DNA from: Nitriliruptoraceae bacterium
GTDB lineage: Bacteria; Actinomycetota; Nitriliruptoria; Nitriliruptorales; Nitriliruptoraceae
NCBI GenBank assembly: GCA_003561535.1
Contig: PWWI01000313.1
Location: forward strand, 1 to 60,383
Direction: 5' to 3'
DNA: 60,383 bases
Under the pieces are notes generated by a model that had not been told where the DNA came from, did not search any database, and was given only the letters and a program-made list of their open reading frames with translations. Position numbers and translations under genes: made by a program. Of this stretch, positions 24,381 through 31,455 are shown piece by piece. Each line of letters starts with the position of its first letter. Position 1 is the stretch's first letter.

Positions 24381-26192
24381 GTGCGGGACACGATCACGCG
24401 GATCATCGAGGAGGTCCACCGACGCTACGCCGGCACGATGGACGGCTCACTCGCCGACTACATCCCGGAGCTGACCCGCGCCGACCCGAACCACTTCGGC
24501 ATCGCCGTGGTCACCGCCGACGGCTACCGCTACGCCGTCGGCGACGTCGACGTGCCGTTCACGATCCAGTCGGTGTCCAAGGCCTTCACCTACGGGATGG
24601 CGCTGGACCACCGGGGGGCGGCAGCGGTGGAGGAGCGCGTCGGGGTCGAGCCGTCGGGCGAGGCGTTCAACTCGATCAGCCTCGACCCGGGGACGGGCCG
24701 GCCGCGCAACCCGATGATCAACGCCGGTGCGATCGCGGTCACCGGCATGCTGCCGGACCGCGAAGCTGAGCCCCGCTTCGAGCACATCCGGTCGACCTTC
24801 TCCCGCTTCGCCGCCCGTGAGCTCACCTGGGACGACGAGGTCTACGCCTCCGAGAGCGCCACCGGGTTCCGCAACCGGGCCATCGCCAACCTGCTGCGTA
24901 GCTTCGACATCCTCGACGGGCCGACCGACCCGGTGGTGGAGGACTACTTCCGCCAGTGTTCGCTCCAGGTCACCTGCAGCGACCTGGCGACGATGGCGGC
25001 GACGCTCGCACACGGCGGCGTGAACCCGGTCACCGGCGATGCCGTGCTCACGCTCGGCAACGTGGAGAAGGTCCTGTCGGTGATGGCGACCTGCGGGATG
25101 TACGACTACTCCGGCACCTGGGTCTACGAGGTCGGCCTGCCCGCCAAGAGCGGGGTCGGCGGCGGGGTCCTCGGGGGGCTCCCCGGACAGTTCGGCATCG
25201 CGCTGTTCTCGCCGCTGCTGGATGAGAAGTTCAACTCCGTGCGAGGGGTGGCCGGCTTCCGCGATCTGTCGCGGGAGTTCGACCTCCACCTGCTGCGTGC
25301 ACCGTCGATGTCCAAGCACGCCATCCGCCGCCACTACCGCCTGAGCGACGTCAGCTCCCGGCGGGGGCGACCCGATGAGGACCTCGAGCTCCTGGCCGAA
25401 GTCGGTCGGAAGGTGCTCGTGCTCGAGTTGCAGGGCGATCTGTTCGCCGCCTCCCTCGAGCGCGTCATCCGGTCACTGGCCAGCGACGGCGACGGTGTCG
25501 AGGTGGTCGTGCTCGACCTGCGCCGGGCCGGTGCCACCGACGGCTCGACCGTCGGGCTGCTGCGGGGTCTCGCCGAGACCGTCGCCGCCGTCGGGCAGCA
25601 CCTCGTCGTCACGGACCAGGCCAGGGTCCTGCCGTCCGACGCCTTCGCCGGCCTCGACGTCGAGGTGGCACGCACCCTCGACGACGCGATGCGGGGATGC
25701 GAGGACGCGCTGCTCGGTGACGCCGGCCGGGCACCCGCGGGGTCCGTGCGGCTCGACCTCGCCGAGTTCGAGCTGGTGCGCCACCTCGGCGACCACGAGC
25801 GGGCACGCCTGCTCCCGCGGTTCGTGGAGCGCAGCTACGCGGCGGGCGAGGTCATCGTCGAGCAGGGGGCGGATGCCGATGCCCTCTACCTGCTCGGCTC
25901 GGGCGTCGCCGAGGTGGAGTTCGCGGATCCGCTGGACGGCAGCGTCGAGCGCATCGCCGACCTGTACCCGGGGGTGGTCATCGGCGAGCTCGGACTGCTC
26001 GGGCAGGGCCGGCGCTCGGCGACCGTGCGCGCGGTGACCGACGTGGCCTGCTTCGAGCTGAGCCGCTTCGAGCTGATGCGGCTGCGCAGCTCCGACCATC
26101 TCGTCTACACGCGGATCATCGAGGACCTGCTGGTCAGCACCGCGGAGCGGCTGCGGCGTGCGAACCGTGAGGCATCCCTGCTGCGGGACTGA
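24381..26192 (+). CDS. glsA: Glutaminase fused to STAS and cyclic-nucleotide-binding domains
   Basis: 603 aa. Glutaminase domain (1-310): Ser-x-x-Lys nucleophile motif QSVSKAFTYG, then NPMINAGAI, LRSFDILDG, and the GLPAKSGVGGGVLGGLPGQFGIALFSP end signature; it converts glutamine to glutamate and ammonia. A STAS domain (about 325-430, VLVLELQGDLFAASLERVI...VVVLDLRRAG) and a cNMP-binding domain (about 465-590, IGELGLLGQGRRSATVRAV with intact Glu and Arg) follow. GTG 24381 has GAGGAGGGA 5 nt upstream. This fusion is known in other actinobacteria; cyclic-nucleotide control is inferred. Divergent from the cNMP-binding patatin. Confidence 0.92.
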   Translation: MRDTITRIIEEVHRRYAGTMDGSLADYIPELTRADPNHFGIAVVTADGYRYAVGDVDVPFTIQSVSKAFTYGMALDHRGAAAVEERVGVEPSGEAFNSISLDPGTGRPRNPMINAGAIAVTGMLPDREAEPRFEHIRSTFSRFAARELTWDDEVYASESATGFRNRAIANLLRSFDILDGPTDPVVEDYFRQCSLQVTCSDLATMAATLAHGGVNPVTGDAVLTLGNVEKVLSVMATCGMYDYSGTWVYEVGLPAKSGVGGGVLGGLPGQFGIALFSPLLDEKFNSVRGVAGFRDLSREFDLHLLRAPSMSKHAIRRHYRLSDVSSRRGRPDEDLELLAEVGRKVLVLELQGDLFAASLERVIRSLASDGDGVEVVVLDLRRAGATDGSTVGLLRGLAETVAAVGQHLVVTDQARVLPSDAFAGLDVEVARTLDDAMRGCEDALLGDAGRAPAGSVRLDLAEFELVRHLGDHERARLLPRFVERSYAAGEVIVEQGADADALYLLGSGVAEVEFADPLDGSVERIADLYPGVVIGELGLLGQGRRSATVRAVTDVACFELSRFELMRLRSSDHLVYTRIIEDLLVSTAERLRRANREASLLRD

Positions 26193-26245
26193 TCGCTGTG
26201 GATGCGACCGCTGCGGGAACTGGCTGGTCCCGGCGCGGCGGTGAC

Positions 26246-26251
26246 TAGCCT
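26246..26251 (+). promoter_or_regulatory. Candidate -10 TAGCCT for the phosphodiesterase-rph-rdgB operon
   Basis: Plus-strand hexamer 39 nt before GTG 26291; the leader holds the GAGGAG ribosome site. Confidence 0.45.
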
Positions 26252-26290
26252 GAGCGGACGCCTCCCGTGGCTGACCGAGGAGTGGACGCC

Positions 26291-27058
26291 GTGGTCCTGG
26301 ACCTGACCGTGTTGGGCTGTGCCGGGTCGCACACCGGTGTGGGGCGGATGTGTTCGGGCTACCTCATCGAGGCGGCGGGCAAGCGGATCCTGCTCGACGC
26401 GGGCAACGGCTCGACGGGCAACCTGCAGCGCGAGCACCGGGTCCGCGACCTGGACGCGATCGTGATCAGCCACCGGCACGTCGACCACTGCATCGACCTG
26501 ATCGGCTGCTACTACAACCTGCGCTTCGACCCCGACCACCACGGTCGGATGCCGCTGTACGCCGCCGCCGAGGTCCACGAGCTCCTGACCGGCCTGCTGT
26601 CGGGCGACTCGCCGATGTCCTTCGACGACGTCTTCGAGCACCACGAGGTCGGCCATGGCGACCACATCCAGATCGGCGAGGTGTCCCTGACCTTCGCCCG
26701 CAGCCTGCACCCGGTGCCGACCGTCTCCACCCGCATCGAGGTGGAGGGGCTGACGGTGGTCTACTCCGGTGACTCGGCGGGCGGTCCCGATCTGGTGGAG
26801 ATCGCCCGCGGCGCCGACCTCTTCCTGTGCGAGGCCACCTGGACCGGCGATGCGGGCGACCACCCGCCCGACATCCACCTCACTGCGATGGACGCGGCGA
26901 AGGTGGCCAACGAGGCCGGGGTCGACCGGTTGGTGCTCACCCACATCGCCGGTGGGACCGATCGGGAGCGCGTGGCCGCCGAGGCGTCCGGGGTCTTCGA
27001 GGGGTTCATGGAGATCGCCGACGACCTGGTCCGCTACCGGGTCGAACCCCGCGGGTAG
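26291..27058 (+). CDS. Metallo-beta-lactamase-fold hydrolase, Rv1339-like candidate cAMP phosphodiesterase
   Basis: 255-aa MBL-fold enzyme. Metal motif HRHVDH sits in [14 protein letters not shown]; further ligands are in [22 protein letters not shown] and the late LTHIAGG. Position directly before rph and rdgB reproduces Rv1339-Rv1340-Rv1341 of M. tuberculosis, where Rv1339 is an atypical class II cAMP phosphodiesterase. A role in cAMP breakdown is therefore likely, and fits the cyclase and cNMP-binding proteins just upstream. RNase Z- or arylsulfatase-like activity is the alternative. GTG 26291 is preferred over GTG 26267 for its ribosome site. Confidence 0.87.
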   Translation: MVLDLTVLGCAGSHTGVGRMCSGYLIEAAGKRILLDAGNGSTGNLQREHRVRDLDAIVISHRHVDHCIDLIGCYYNLRFDPDHHGRMPLYAAAEVHELLTGLLSGDSPMSFDDVFEHHEVGHGDHIQIGEVSLTFARSLHPVPTVSTRIEVEGLTVVYSGDSAGGPDLVEIARGADLFLCEATWTGDAGDHPPDIHLTAMDAAKVANEAGVDRLVLTHIAGGTDRERVAAEASGVFEGFMEIADDLVRYRVEPRG

Positions 27059-27107
27059 GGTCGCGACCCGCCCCCTGCCCACCACCGGCCCTGCCTCGAG
27101 GTCCGCC

Positions 27108-27839
27108 ATGCCCCGCGCCGATGGTCGTCGTCCCGACGAGCTCCGCCCCGTCACGATCGTTCCCGACGCCCAGCGTCACCCGGCCGGCTCCGCGCTGGCC
27201 CGGTTCGGCGGCACCCACGTGCTGTGCGCAGCGTCGGTGGAGGAGGGCGCACCCCGGTTCCGGGACCGCAAGGGCTGGGTGACCGGCGAGTACGCGATGC
27301 TGCCCGGCGCCACCGACACCCGTTCGCGGCGCGAACGCAACGGCCCCGGCGGCCGGTCCAAGGAGATCGAGCGGCTGATCGGCCGCTCGCTGCGTGCCGT
27401 GGTCGACCTGGACGCCCTGCCGGATGTGACCCTGACCGTCGACTGCGACGTGCTGGAGGCCGACGGCGGGACCCGCACCGCGGCGATCACCGGGGGCTGG
27501 GTCGCGATGGCGCGGGCGTTGCGCTCGCTCGGCCACGACGGCGCGCTGACCGGTCAGGTCGCCGCCATCTCGGTGGGGGTGGTCGACGGTGAACCGCGCC
27601 TGGACCTGCCCTACGAGGAGGACGTCCGCGCCGAGGTCGACATGAACGTGGTGGCCACCGTCGACGGCCGGCTCGTCGAGGTCCAGGGCACCGCCGAGGG
27701 CGCCCCCTTCGACCGGGCGGCCCTCGACCGGCTGCTCGACCTCGCCCTGGCTGGCTGCGAGGAGCTGTTCGCGCTCCAGCGGGCGGCGGTGACGGCGCCC
27801 GCGACCACGGGGGGGCTGGGCCGGGAGGTGCGGGCGTGA
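27108..27839 (+). CDS. rph: Ribonuclease PH
   Basis: Phosphorolytic 3'-5' exoribonuclease that trims tRNA 3' ends; 243 aa, the usual length. Conserved blocks are [48 protein letters not shown] and [22 protein letters not shown] 27108 follows GAGG by 7 nt. Its last four bases overlap the rdgB start, so the two are coupled. Confidence 0.96.
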   Translation: MPRADGRRPDELRPVTIVPDAQRHPAGSALARFGGTHVLCAASVEEGAPRFRDRKGWVTGEYAMLPGATDTRSRRERNGPGGRSKEIERLIGRSLRAVVDLDALPDVTLTVDCDVLEADGGTRTAAITGGWVAMARALRSLGHDGALTGQVAAISVGVVDGEPRLDLPYEEDVRAEVDMNVVATVDGRLVEVQGTAEGAPFDRAALDRLLDLALAGCEELFALQRAAVTAPATTGGLGREVRA

Positions 27840-28468
27840 GCGGTGTCCCGCGGGGGGTGGTGGCGACCGCCAACCCGCACAAGCTCACCGAGATCCGCGC
27901 CATCCTCGACGAGCACGGGGTGGCGGTGGAGCTCGTCGCGATGACCGAGCTCGGTCTCGACTCCCCGCCGGAGGACGGTGACAGCTTCGAGGCCAACGCG
28001 CTCATCAAGGCCCGGGCCTGTGCAGCCGCGACGGGGTCGGTCGCGATCGCCGACGACTCCGGGCTCGCCGTCGACGTCCTGCATGGTGCCCCCGGGGTCT
28101 ACAGCGCCCGCTACGCCGGGCCAGAGGCCGACGACGACGCCAACAACGCCAAGCTGCTGGCCGAGGTCGCCGAGGTCCCGGCTGAGCGTCGCACGGCCCG
28201 GTTCGTCTGTGCCGCAGCAGCGGTGGCGCCGGGCGGCCACGAGCTCGTGCTCCGGGGCGAGATGACCGGTCACCTCGTCGATCGACCGCGCGGGACCAAC
28301 GGCTTCGGCTACGACCCGCTGTTCGTCGCCGACGCCACCAGCGACGGGCGTACCAACGGTGAGCTCGCACCGGAGGAGAAGGACGCCATCAGCCACCGGG
28401 GCGCCGCCTTCCGCGCCGTTGCGGAGCATCTCCCGGCACTGCTGTCCGAGGACCCTGCCGGCTCCTGA
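27836..28468 (+). CDS. rdgB: Non-canonical purine NTP pyrophosphatase (RdgB/HAM1)
   Basis: Removes ITP, dITP and XTP from the nucleotide pool; 210 aa. Family motifs are [70 protein letters not shown] and a terminal SHRGAAF. GTG 27836 overlaps the rph stop (GTGA). The rph-rdgB pairing is common in actinobacteria. Confidence 0.96.
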   Translation: MSGVPRGVVATANPHKLTEIRAILDEHGVAVELVAMTELGLDSPPEDGDSFEANALIKARACAAATGSVAIADDSGLAVDVLHGAPGVYSARYAGPEADDDANNAKLLAEVAEVPAERRTARFVCAAAAVAPGGHELVLRGEMTGHLVDRPRGTNGFGYDPLFVADATSDGRTNGELAPEEKDAISHRGAAFRAVAEHLPALLSEDPAGS

Positions 28469-28499
28469 GCCAGGTTCGGATGCGGCGAGGTGGTGGGCC

Positions 28500-28919
28500 T
28501 CAGTCGCGGACGACCCTCCGGCCGTCGATGTCCTGCACGTCCACGCGGATCCAGAAGGAACGGTCCCCGGGCAGTGCCCACGGTTCGAAGGACCGGGCGT
28601 GCAGGGTCTCGATCTCCGCCTCGTCGGTGACGATCGAGGCGCGGCCACGCGCCACCACCGACCACCCGATACGGCGTTCGGCGTCGCCCGCGTCCGCCTC
28701 GATCACCACCACGTTGCCGGCCGCGGCGGACCCGAGCTTCGAGCCCGGCGCAGCCCGGAAGTACACCGCGCCGCCCTGGAGCAGGTGGTTGACGGGGAGG
28801 ACCATCGGATCGCCGTCCACCACGAAGCCGATCCGGACGTAGGGGGCCTGCTCCAGGTGCTCGACGCACGCGTCACGGTCCATCGCGATGAGATCCCCCG
28901 GTCGAGGCGGATTCGACAC
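28500..28919 (-). CDS. Pyridoxamine 5'-phosphate oxidase-like flavin-binding protein
   Basis: 139-aa split-barrel protein of the PNPOx-like/nitroreductase-associated group. YVRIGFVVDGDPMVLPVNHLLQGGAVYFRAAPGSKLGSA is characteristic, with a VVARGRASIVTDEAEI strand and a C-terminal WIRVDVQDIDGRRV. It probably binds FMN or F420; function unknown. GTG 28919 has AGGGAA upstream and a TAGGCT -10 at 28963-28968. Confidence 0.87.
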   Translation of the reverse strand: MSNPPRPGDLIAMDRDACVEHLEQAPYVRIGFVVDGDPMVLPVNHLLQGGAVYFRAAPGSKLGSAAAGNVVVIEADAGDAERRIGWSVVARGRASIVTDEAEIETLHARSFEPWALPGDRSFWIRVDVQDIDGRRVVRD

Positions 28920-28962
28920 GTGGTTCCCTCCCGTCGCCGGCTGCCGGTCAGCCGGCTCGGCA

Positions 28963-28968
28963 AGCCTA
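28963..28968 (-). promoter_or_regulatory. Candidate -10 TAGGCT for the PNPOx-like gene
   Basis: Minus-strand hexamer 43 nt before GTG 28919. Confidence 0.4.
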
Positions 28969-29045
28969 ACGGGCCTCGGCTGGGCTGGCGCCGGTTGCGG
29001 TTCGGCGCTGGCCCCGGCCCCGACCCCGGCGCTGGACCGGGCGGG

Positions 29046-29891
29046 TCACGGATGCCGGATGCCCTCGCCCGCGAGCACGGCGCGGTAGCCCTCGCGGTAG
29101 GTCGGGTAGGTGAGTTCCAGGCCCGTTGCGCGCAGCCGCGCGTTGCGGCACCGTTTGTCCCCGCCCCGGCTGCGACGGACCTCGCCGACGGGTGGGGGAG
29201 GCAGCCCGAGCTCGGCTGCCAGGAACGCCAGGACCTCGCCGAGCGGCGCGGGTTCGTCGTCGACACCGAGGTAGCAGGTGGCGGGGCTCGACGGCAGTCC
29301 GGCGAGGTGGAGCAGGGCGGCCGCAGCGTCATCGCGGTGGATCCGGTTGGTGTGGACCCCGCGTTCCGGTCGCAGGGCCCGACCGTCGCGGACCTGATCG
29401 ACCAGGCGGGTGCGGCCGGGCCCGTACACACCGGCCAGCCGCAGCGACACCGCATCGGGCCGGCGTTGCCACAGCGCCCGCTCCGCCTCCACGAGGACCG
29501 CCCCCGTCGCGCTCGTCGGGCCGGTGGGGGTGTCCTCGTCCACCTCGCTGCCGTCGCCCACGCCGTAGACCGCGGTGGACGAGGTGAACAGCACGCGGCG
29601 GGGTGTCGCTCCCGCCGCCTCCAGCGCGTCCAGGACCCGGCCCGTGGCCGTCACGTACGCCCGGCGGTACGCGTCGACGTCCCGGCGGTCGGCCGCGGTG
29701 GTGAACACCACCACCTCGGTGTCGGCGGGCAGCGGCGGCAGGTCGGCTCCGAGGTCGGCGGCGATCCGGTGGAAGCCGTCGGGGAGGACCTCGGCACGGC
29801 GGCGGAGCCCGTGGACCCGGTGCCCGGCCGCCAGCGCCCGGAGGCCGAGCTCGGTCCCGAGGTCGCCGCAGCCGGCGATCAGCAGGTTCAC
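29046..29891 (-). CDS. NAD-dependent epimerase/dehydratase (YeeZ-like extended SDR)
   Basis: 281 aa. It starts with the Rossmann motif VNLLIAGCGDLGTELGLRALAAGHRVHGLRRR; RRVLFTSSTAVYGVGDGSEVDEDTPTGP carries the SDR Ser, and LRLAGVYGPGR is a typical extended-SDR segment. The short nucleotide loop GCGDLG and C-terminal GGDKRCRNARLRATGLELTYPTYREGY match YeeZ-type proteins, whose substrate is unknown. GTG 29891 overlaps the upstream serine-hydrolase stop by 4 nt, so the two are co-translated. Confidence 0.88.
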   Translation of the reverse strand: MNLLIAGCGDLGTELGLRALAAGHRVHGLRRRAEVLPDGFHRIAADLGADLPPLPADTEVVVFTTAADRRDVDAYRRAYVTATGRVLDALEAAGATPRRVLFTSSTAVYGVGDGSEVDEDTPTGPTSATGAVLVEAERALWQRRPDAVSLRLAGVYGPGRTRLVDQVRDGRALRPERGVHTNRIHRDDAAAALLHLAGLPSSPATCYLGVDDEPAPLGEVLAFLAAELGLPPPPVGEVRRSRGGDKRCRNARLRATGLELTYPTYREGYRAVLAGEGIRHP

Positions 29892-30742
29892 GGCGCGACC
29901 GCGGTGACGAGGCGATCGTTGAAGGGGCCCCAGGCCTGCCGCGCCCAGGGCCCGAACTGGCGATCGGCCAGCTCGGCCGCCGCCAGGCCGCGGTCCGGAT
30001 CGACCCACAGGAACGAGCCCGACAGACCGAAGTGCCCGAAGGTGCGGGGCGAGAGCCGGGTGCCCGTCCAGTGGTCGGTCTTGGTGCCCTTGAGCTCGAA
30101 CCCGAGCCCCCAGTCGTTGGGCGAGTGACGGCCGAAGCCTGGGACGACCCCGTCCAGGCCGGGGAAGGCCACCGAGGTCGCCTCAGCCAGCAGCGACGGC
30201 TCCAGCAGGGTGGGTGCGAGCAGCTCCCGGGCGAAGCGCAGGAGATCGTCCAGGGTGCCGTGGACCCCGTGACCGGCCGGTCCGCCGAGCCGGGTGCGGC
30301 TCATGCCCAGGGGGGCGAACACCTCGAGCTCGAGGTGGTCCTCGAAGGAGGTGCCGACGCGGGTCGCCACCAGATCCCCCAGCAGCTCGTAGGCCCAGTC
30401 GGAGTAGCTGCGTCGACGCTCCACCGGCATCGTGGGACCGCCGGCGTGCAGCGGCAGGCCGCCGGTGTGGGCGAGCAGGTGCCGCACGGTGACGCCGGGA
30501 TGGCCTCCAGGGACATCCACGGGCTCGTCGAGGCGGACCTCGCCCTGCTGGCTCGCGAGCAGTACGCCGTAGGCGGTGAGCGGCTTGGAGACCGAGGCGA
30601 ACCACAGCAGTTCGTCGGTGGGCCCGTGGGTGGCCAGCACGCGCTCGGCGGTGGTGACGCCGACGGTGACGGTGGTCGGCTCCCACGCCTCGACCTCACC
30701 CAGCACCTCCGCCAGGGTGCGGCTCTTCGTCACCTGTCCCAC
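29888..30742 (-). CDS. Serine hydrolase, beta-lactamase/PBP-like (class C fold)
   Basis: 284 aa with no signal peptide, so probably cytosolic. The nucleophile motif Ser-x-x-Lys is in WFASVSKPLTAYGVLL; RRRSYSDWAYELLG supplies the Tyr of the second motif and FGHFGLSGSFLWVDP the HxG third motif. The class includes esterases, D-aminopeptidases and beta-lactamases; the lack of an export signal argues against antibiotic resistance. GTG 30742 has GGAG 5 nt upstream. It is the first gene of a two-gene minus-strand operon. Confidence 0.87.
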   Translation of the reverse strand: MGQVTKSRTLAEVLGEVEAWEPTTVTVGVTTAERVLATHGPTDELLWFASVSKPLTAYGVLLASQQGEVRLDEPVDVPGGHPGVTVRHLLAHTGGLPLHAGGPTMPVERRRSYSDWAYELLGDLVATRVGTSFEDHLELEVFAPLGMSRTRLGGPAGHGVHGTLDDLLRFARELLAPTLLEPSLLAEATSVAFPGLDGVVPGFGRHSPNDWGLGFELKGTKTDHWTGTRLSPRTFGHFGLSGSFLWVDPDRGLAAAELADRQFGPWARQAWGPFNDRLVTAVAP

Positions 30743-30775
30743 GTGTGCTCCATGCCATAACCGGTGTGCCGGTGT

Positions 30776-30795
30776 GCCGGTGCTTCGGCACCGGC
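30776..30795. other. 8-bp hairpin with TTCG tetraloop
   Basis: GCCGGTGC and GCACCGGC pair around TTCG, an especially stable RNA loop. It lies upstream of the minus-strand serine-hydrolase start (34 nt) and could be a 5'-leader structure or a remnant terminator. Confidence 0.5.
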
Positions 30796-30998
30796 CGGAC
30801 CCCGTCCACCGTCAGCGCTGACGTCGCCGGGCGGCGGCAGGCTACTGGGACCGGAGTCAGTGAAGCTTCGGAGCTCGCTGCCCAGGTCGACGGGGCCAGG
30901 GTCGTCCTGGTCGTGGTCCGTCCCGCGGCCCCGCCCCCATACCCCCCGGCCCCCCGCCCCCCCGCCCCGGCCCCCCGCGCCCCGCGCGGCCCGCCATG

Positions 30999-31100
30999 CG
31001 AGAACCAGCGGCTATCTGCTGTTTCTCGGACGGGCGGCCGGTCGGGCGTGTCGTTGTCAGCGATCGGGTGCGAGAACCAGCGGCTATCTGCTGCTTCTCG
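30999..31100. repeat. Paired 30-bp palindromic repeats, first element
   Basis: Two copies (30999-31028 and 31071-31100) of a 30-mer that starts CGAGAACCAGCGG and ends GCTTCTCG (GTTTCTCG in the first). Each can fold as GAGAA/TTCTC plus CAGC/GCTG arms around an 8-nt loop. The copies start exactly 72 nt apart. The same two-copy arrangement with a related 42-nt spacer occurs at 34395-34496 on the other side of the P-type ATPase gene. Confidence 0.85.
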
Positions 31101-31238
31101 CGGGCGCCCGGGTTCGGGAGTACTTCTCGCGGGCGCCTGGGTTCGGGAGTGCTTCTCGCGGGTGCCCGGGTTCGGGAGTACTTCTCGCGGGCGCCTGGGT
31201 TCGGGAGTGCTTCTCGCGGGCGCCCGGGTTCGGGAGGC
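31094..31238. repeat. Five 29-bp tandem repeats
   Basis: Adjacent 29-nt units start CTTCTCGCGGG, contain GGTTCGGGAG, and alternate between a CCCG...TA and a CCTG...TG type, so the array is really built of 58-nt pairs. The array begins within the last bases of the preceding palindrome copy, suggesting it grew from that end. Confidence 0.88.
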
Positions 31239-31348
31239 CGATCCATGGATGGATGGCGGCGTGAGCCCACCGGTGCGGACGACCGGCTGTACCGACCGGC
31301 CACGGCGGAAAGGCCGTCCGGCCATCGCGCAGGGGCACTCCCGGTCGG

Positions 31349-31354
31349 TAGCGT
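31349..31354 (+). promoter_or_regulatory. Candidate -10 TAGCGT for the P-type ATPase
   Basis: Plus-strand hexamer 101 nt before GTG 31456, giving a leader of about 95 nt. Confidence 0.4.
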
Positions 31355-31455
31355 CGCGCAGTGAGGATGCCCGATGCCGCGATCGCTGAGCCGAGCGCGC
31401 CTGAGTCTGGCGCGCCCACTCTCGGCGCGCCGACGGCCAGGACTTGGAGGATGCG

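Larger units (their letters stand above)
30743..31455. other. 713-nt intergenic region built of repeats
   Basis: From left to right: a UUCG-loop hairpin (30776-30795), a C-rich tract (about 30929-30992), a pair of 30-bp palindromic repeats (30999-31100), five 29-bp tandem repeats (31094-31238), and finally the probable ATPase promoter (31349-31354). No convincing gene is present; open frames here are made of the repeats. Confidence 0.8.

Noticed and set aside
24381-26192. Glutaminase followed by STAS and cNMP domains as a frameshift or assembly fusion
   Set aside because: The frame is continuous and the same three-domain order is known in other actinobacteria.
31094-31238. Possible CRISPR array (29-nt repeats)
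   Set aside because: The units are directly adjacent with no unique spacers and no cas genes nearby.
30745-31389. Plus- and minus-strand frames of 120-330 codons in the repeat region
   Set aside because: They are built from palindromes, tandem units and C-runs; no conserved domain or stable codon pattern.
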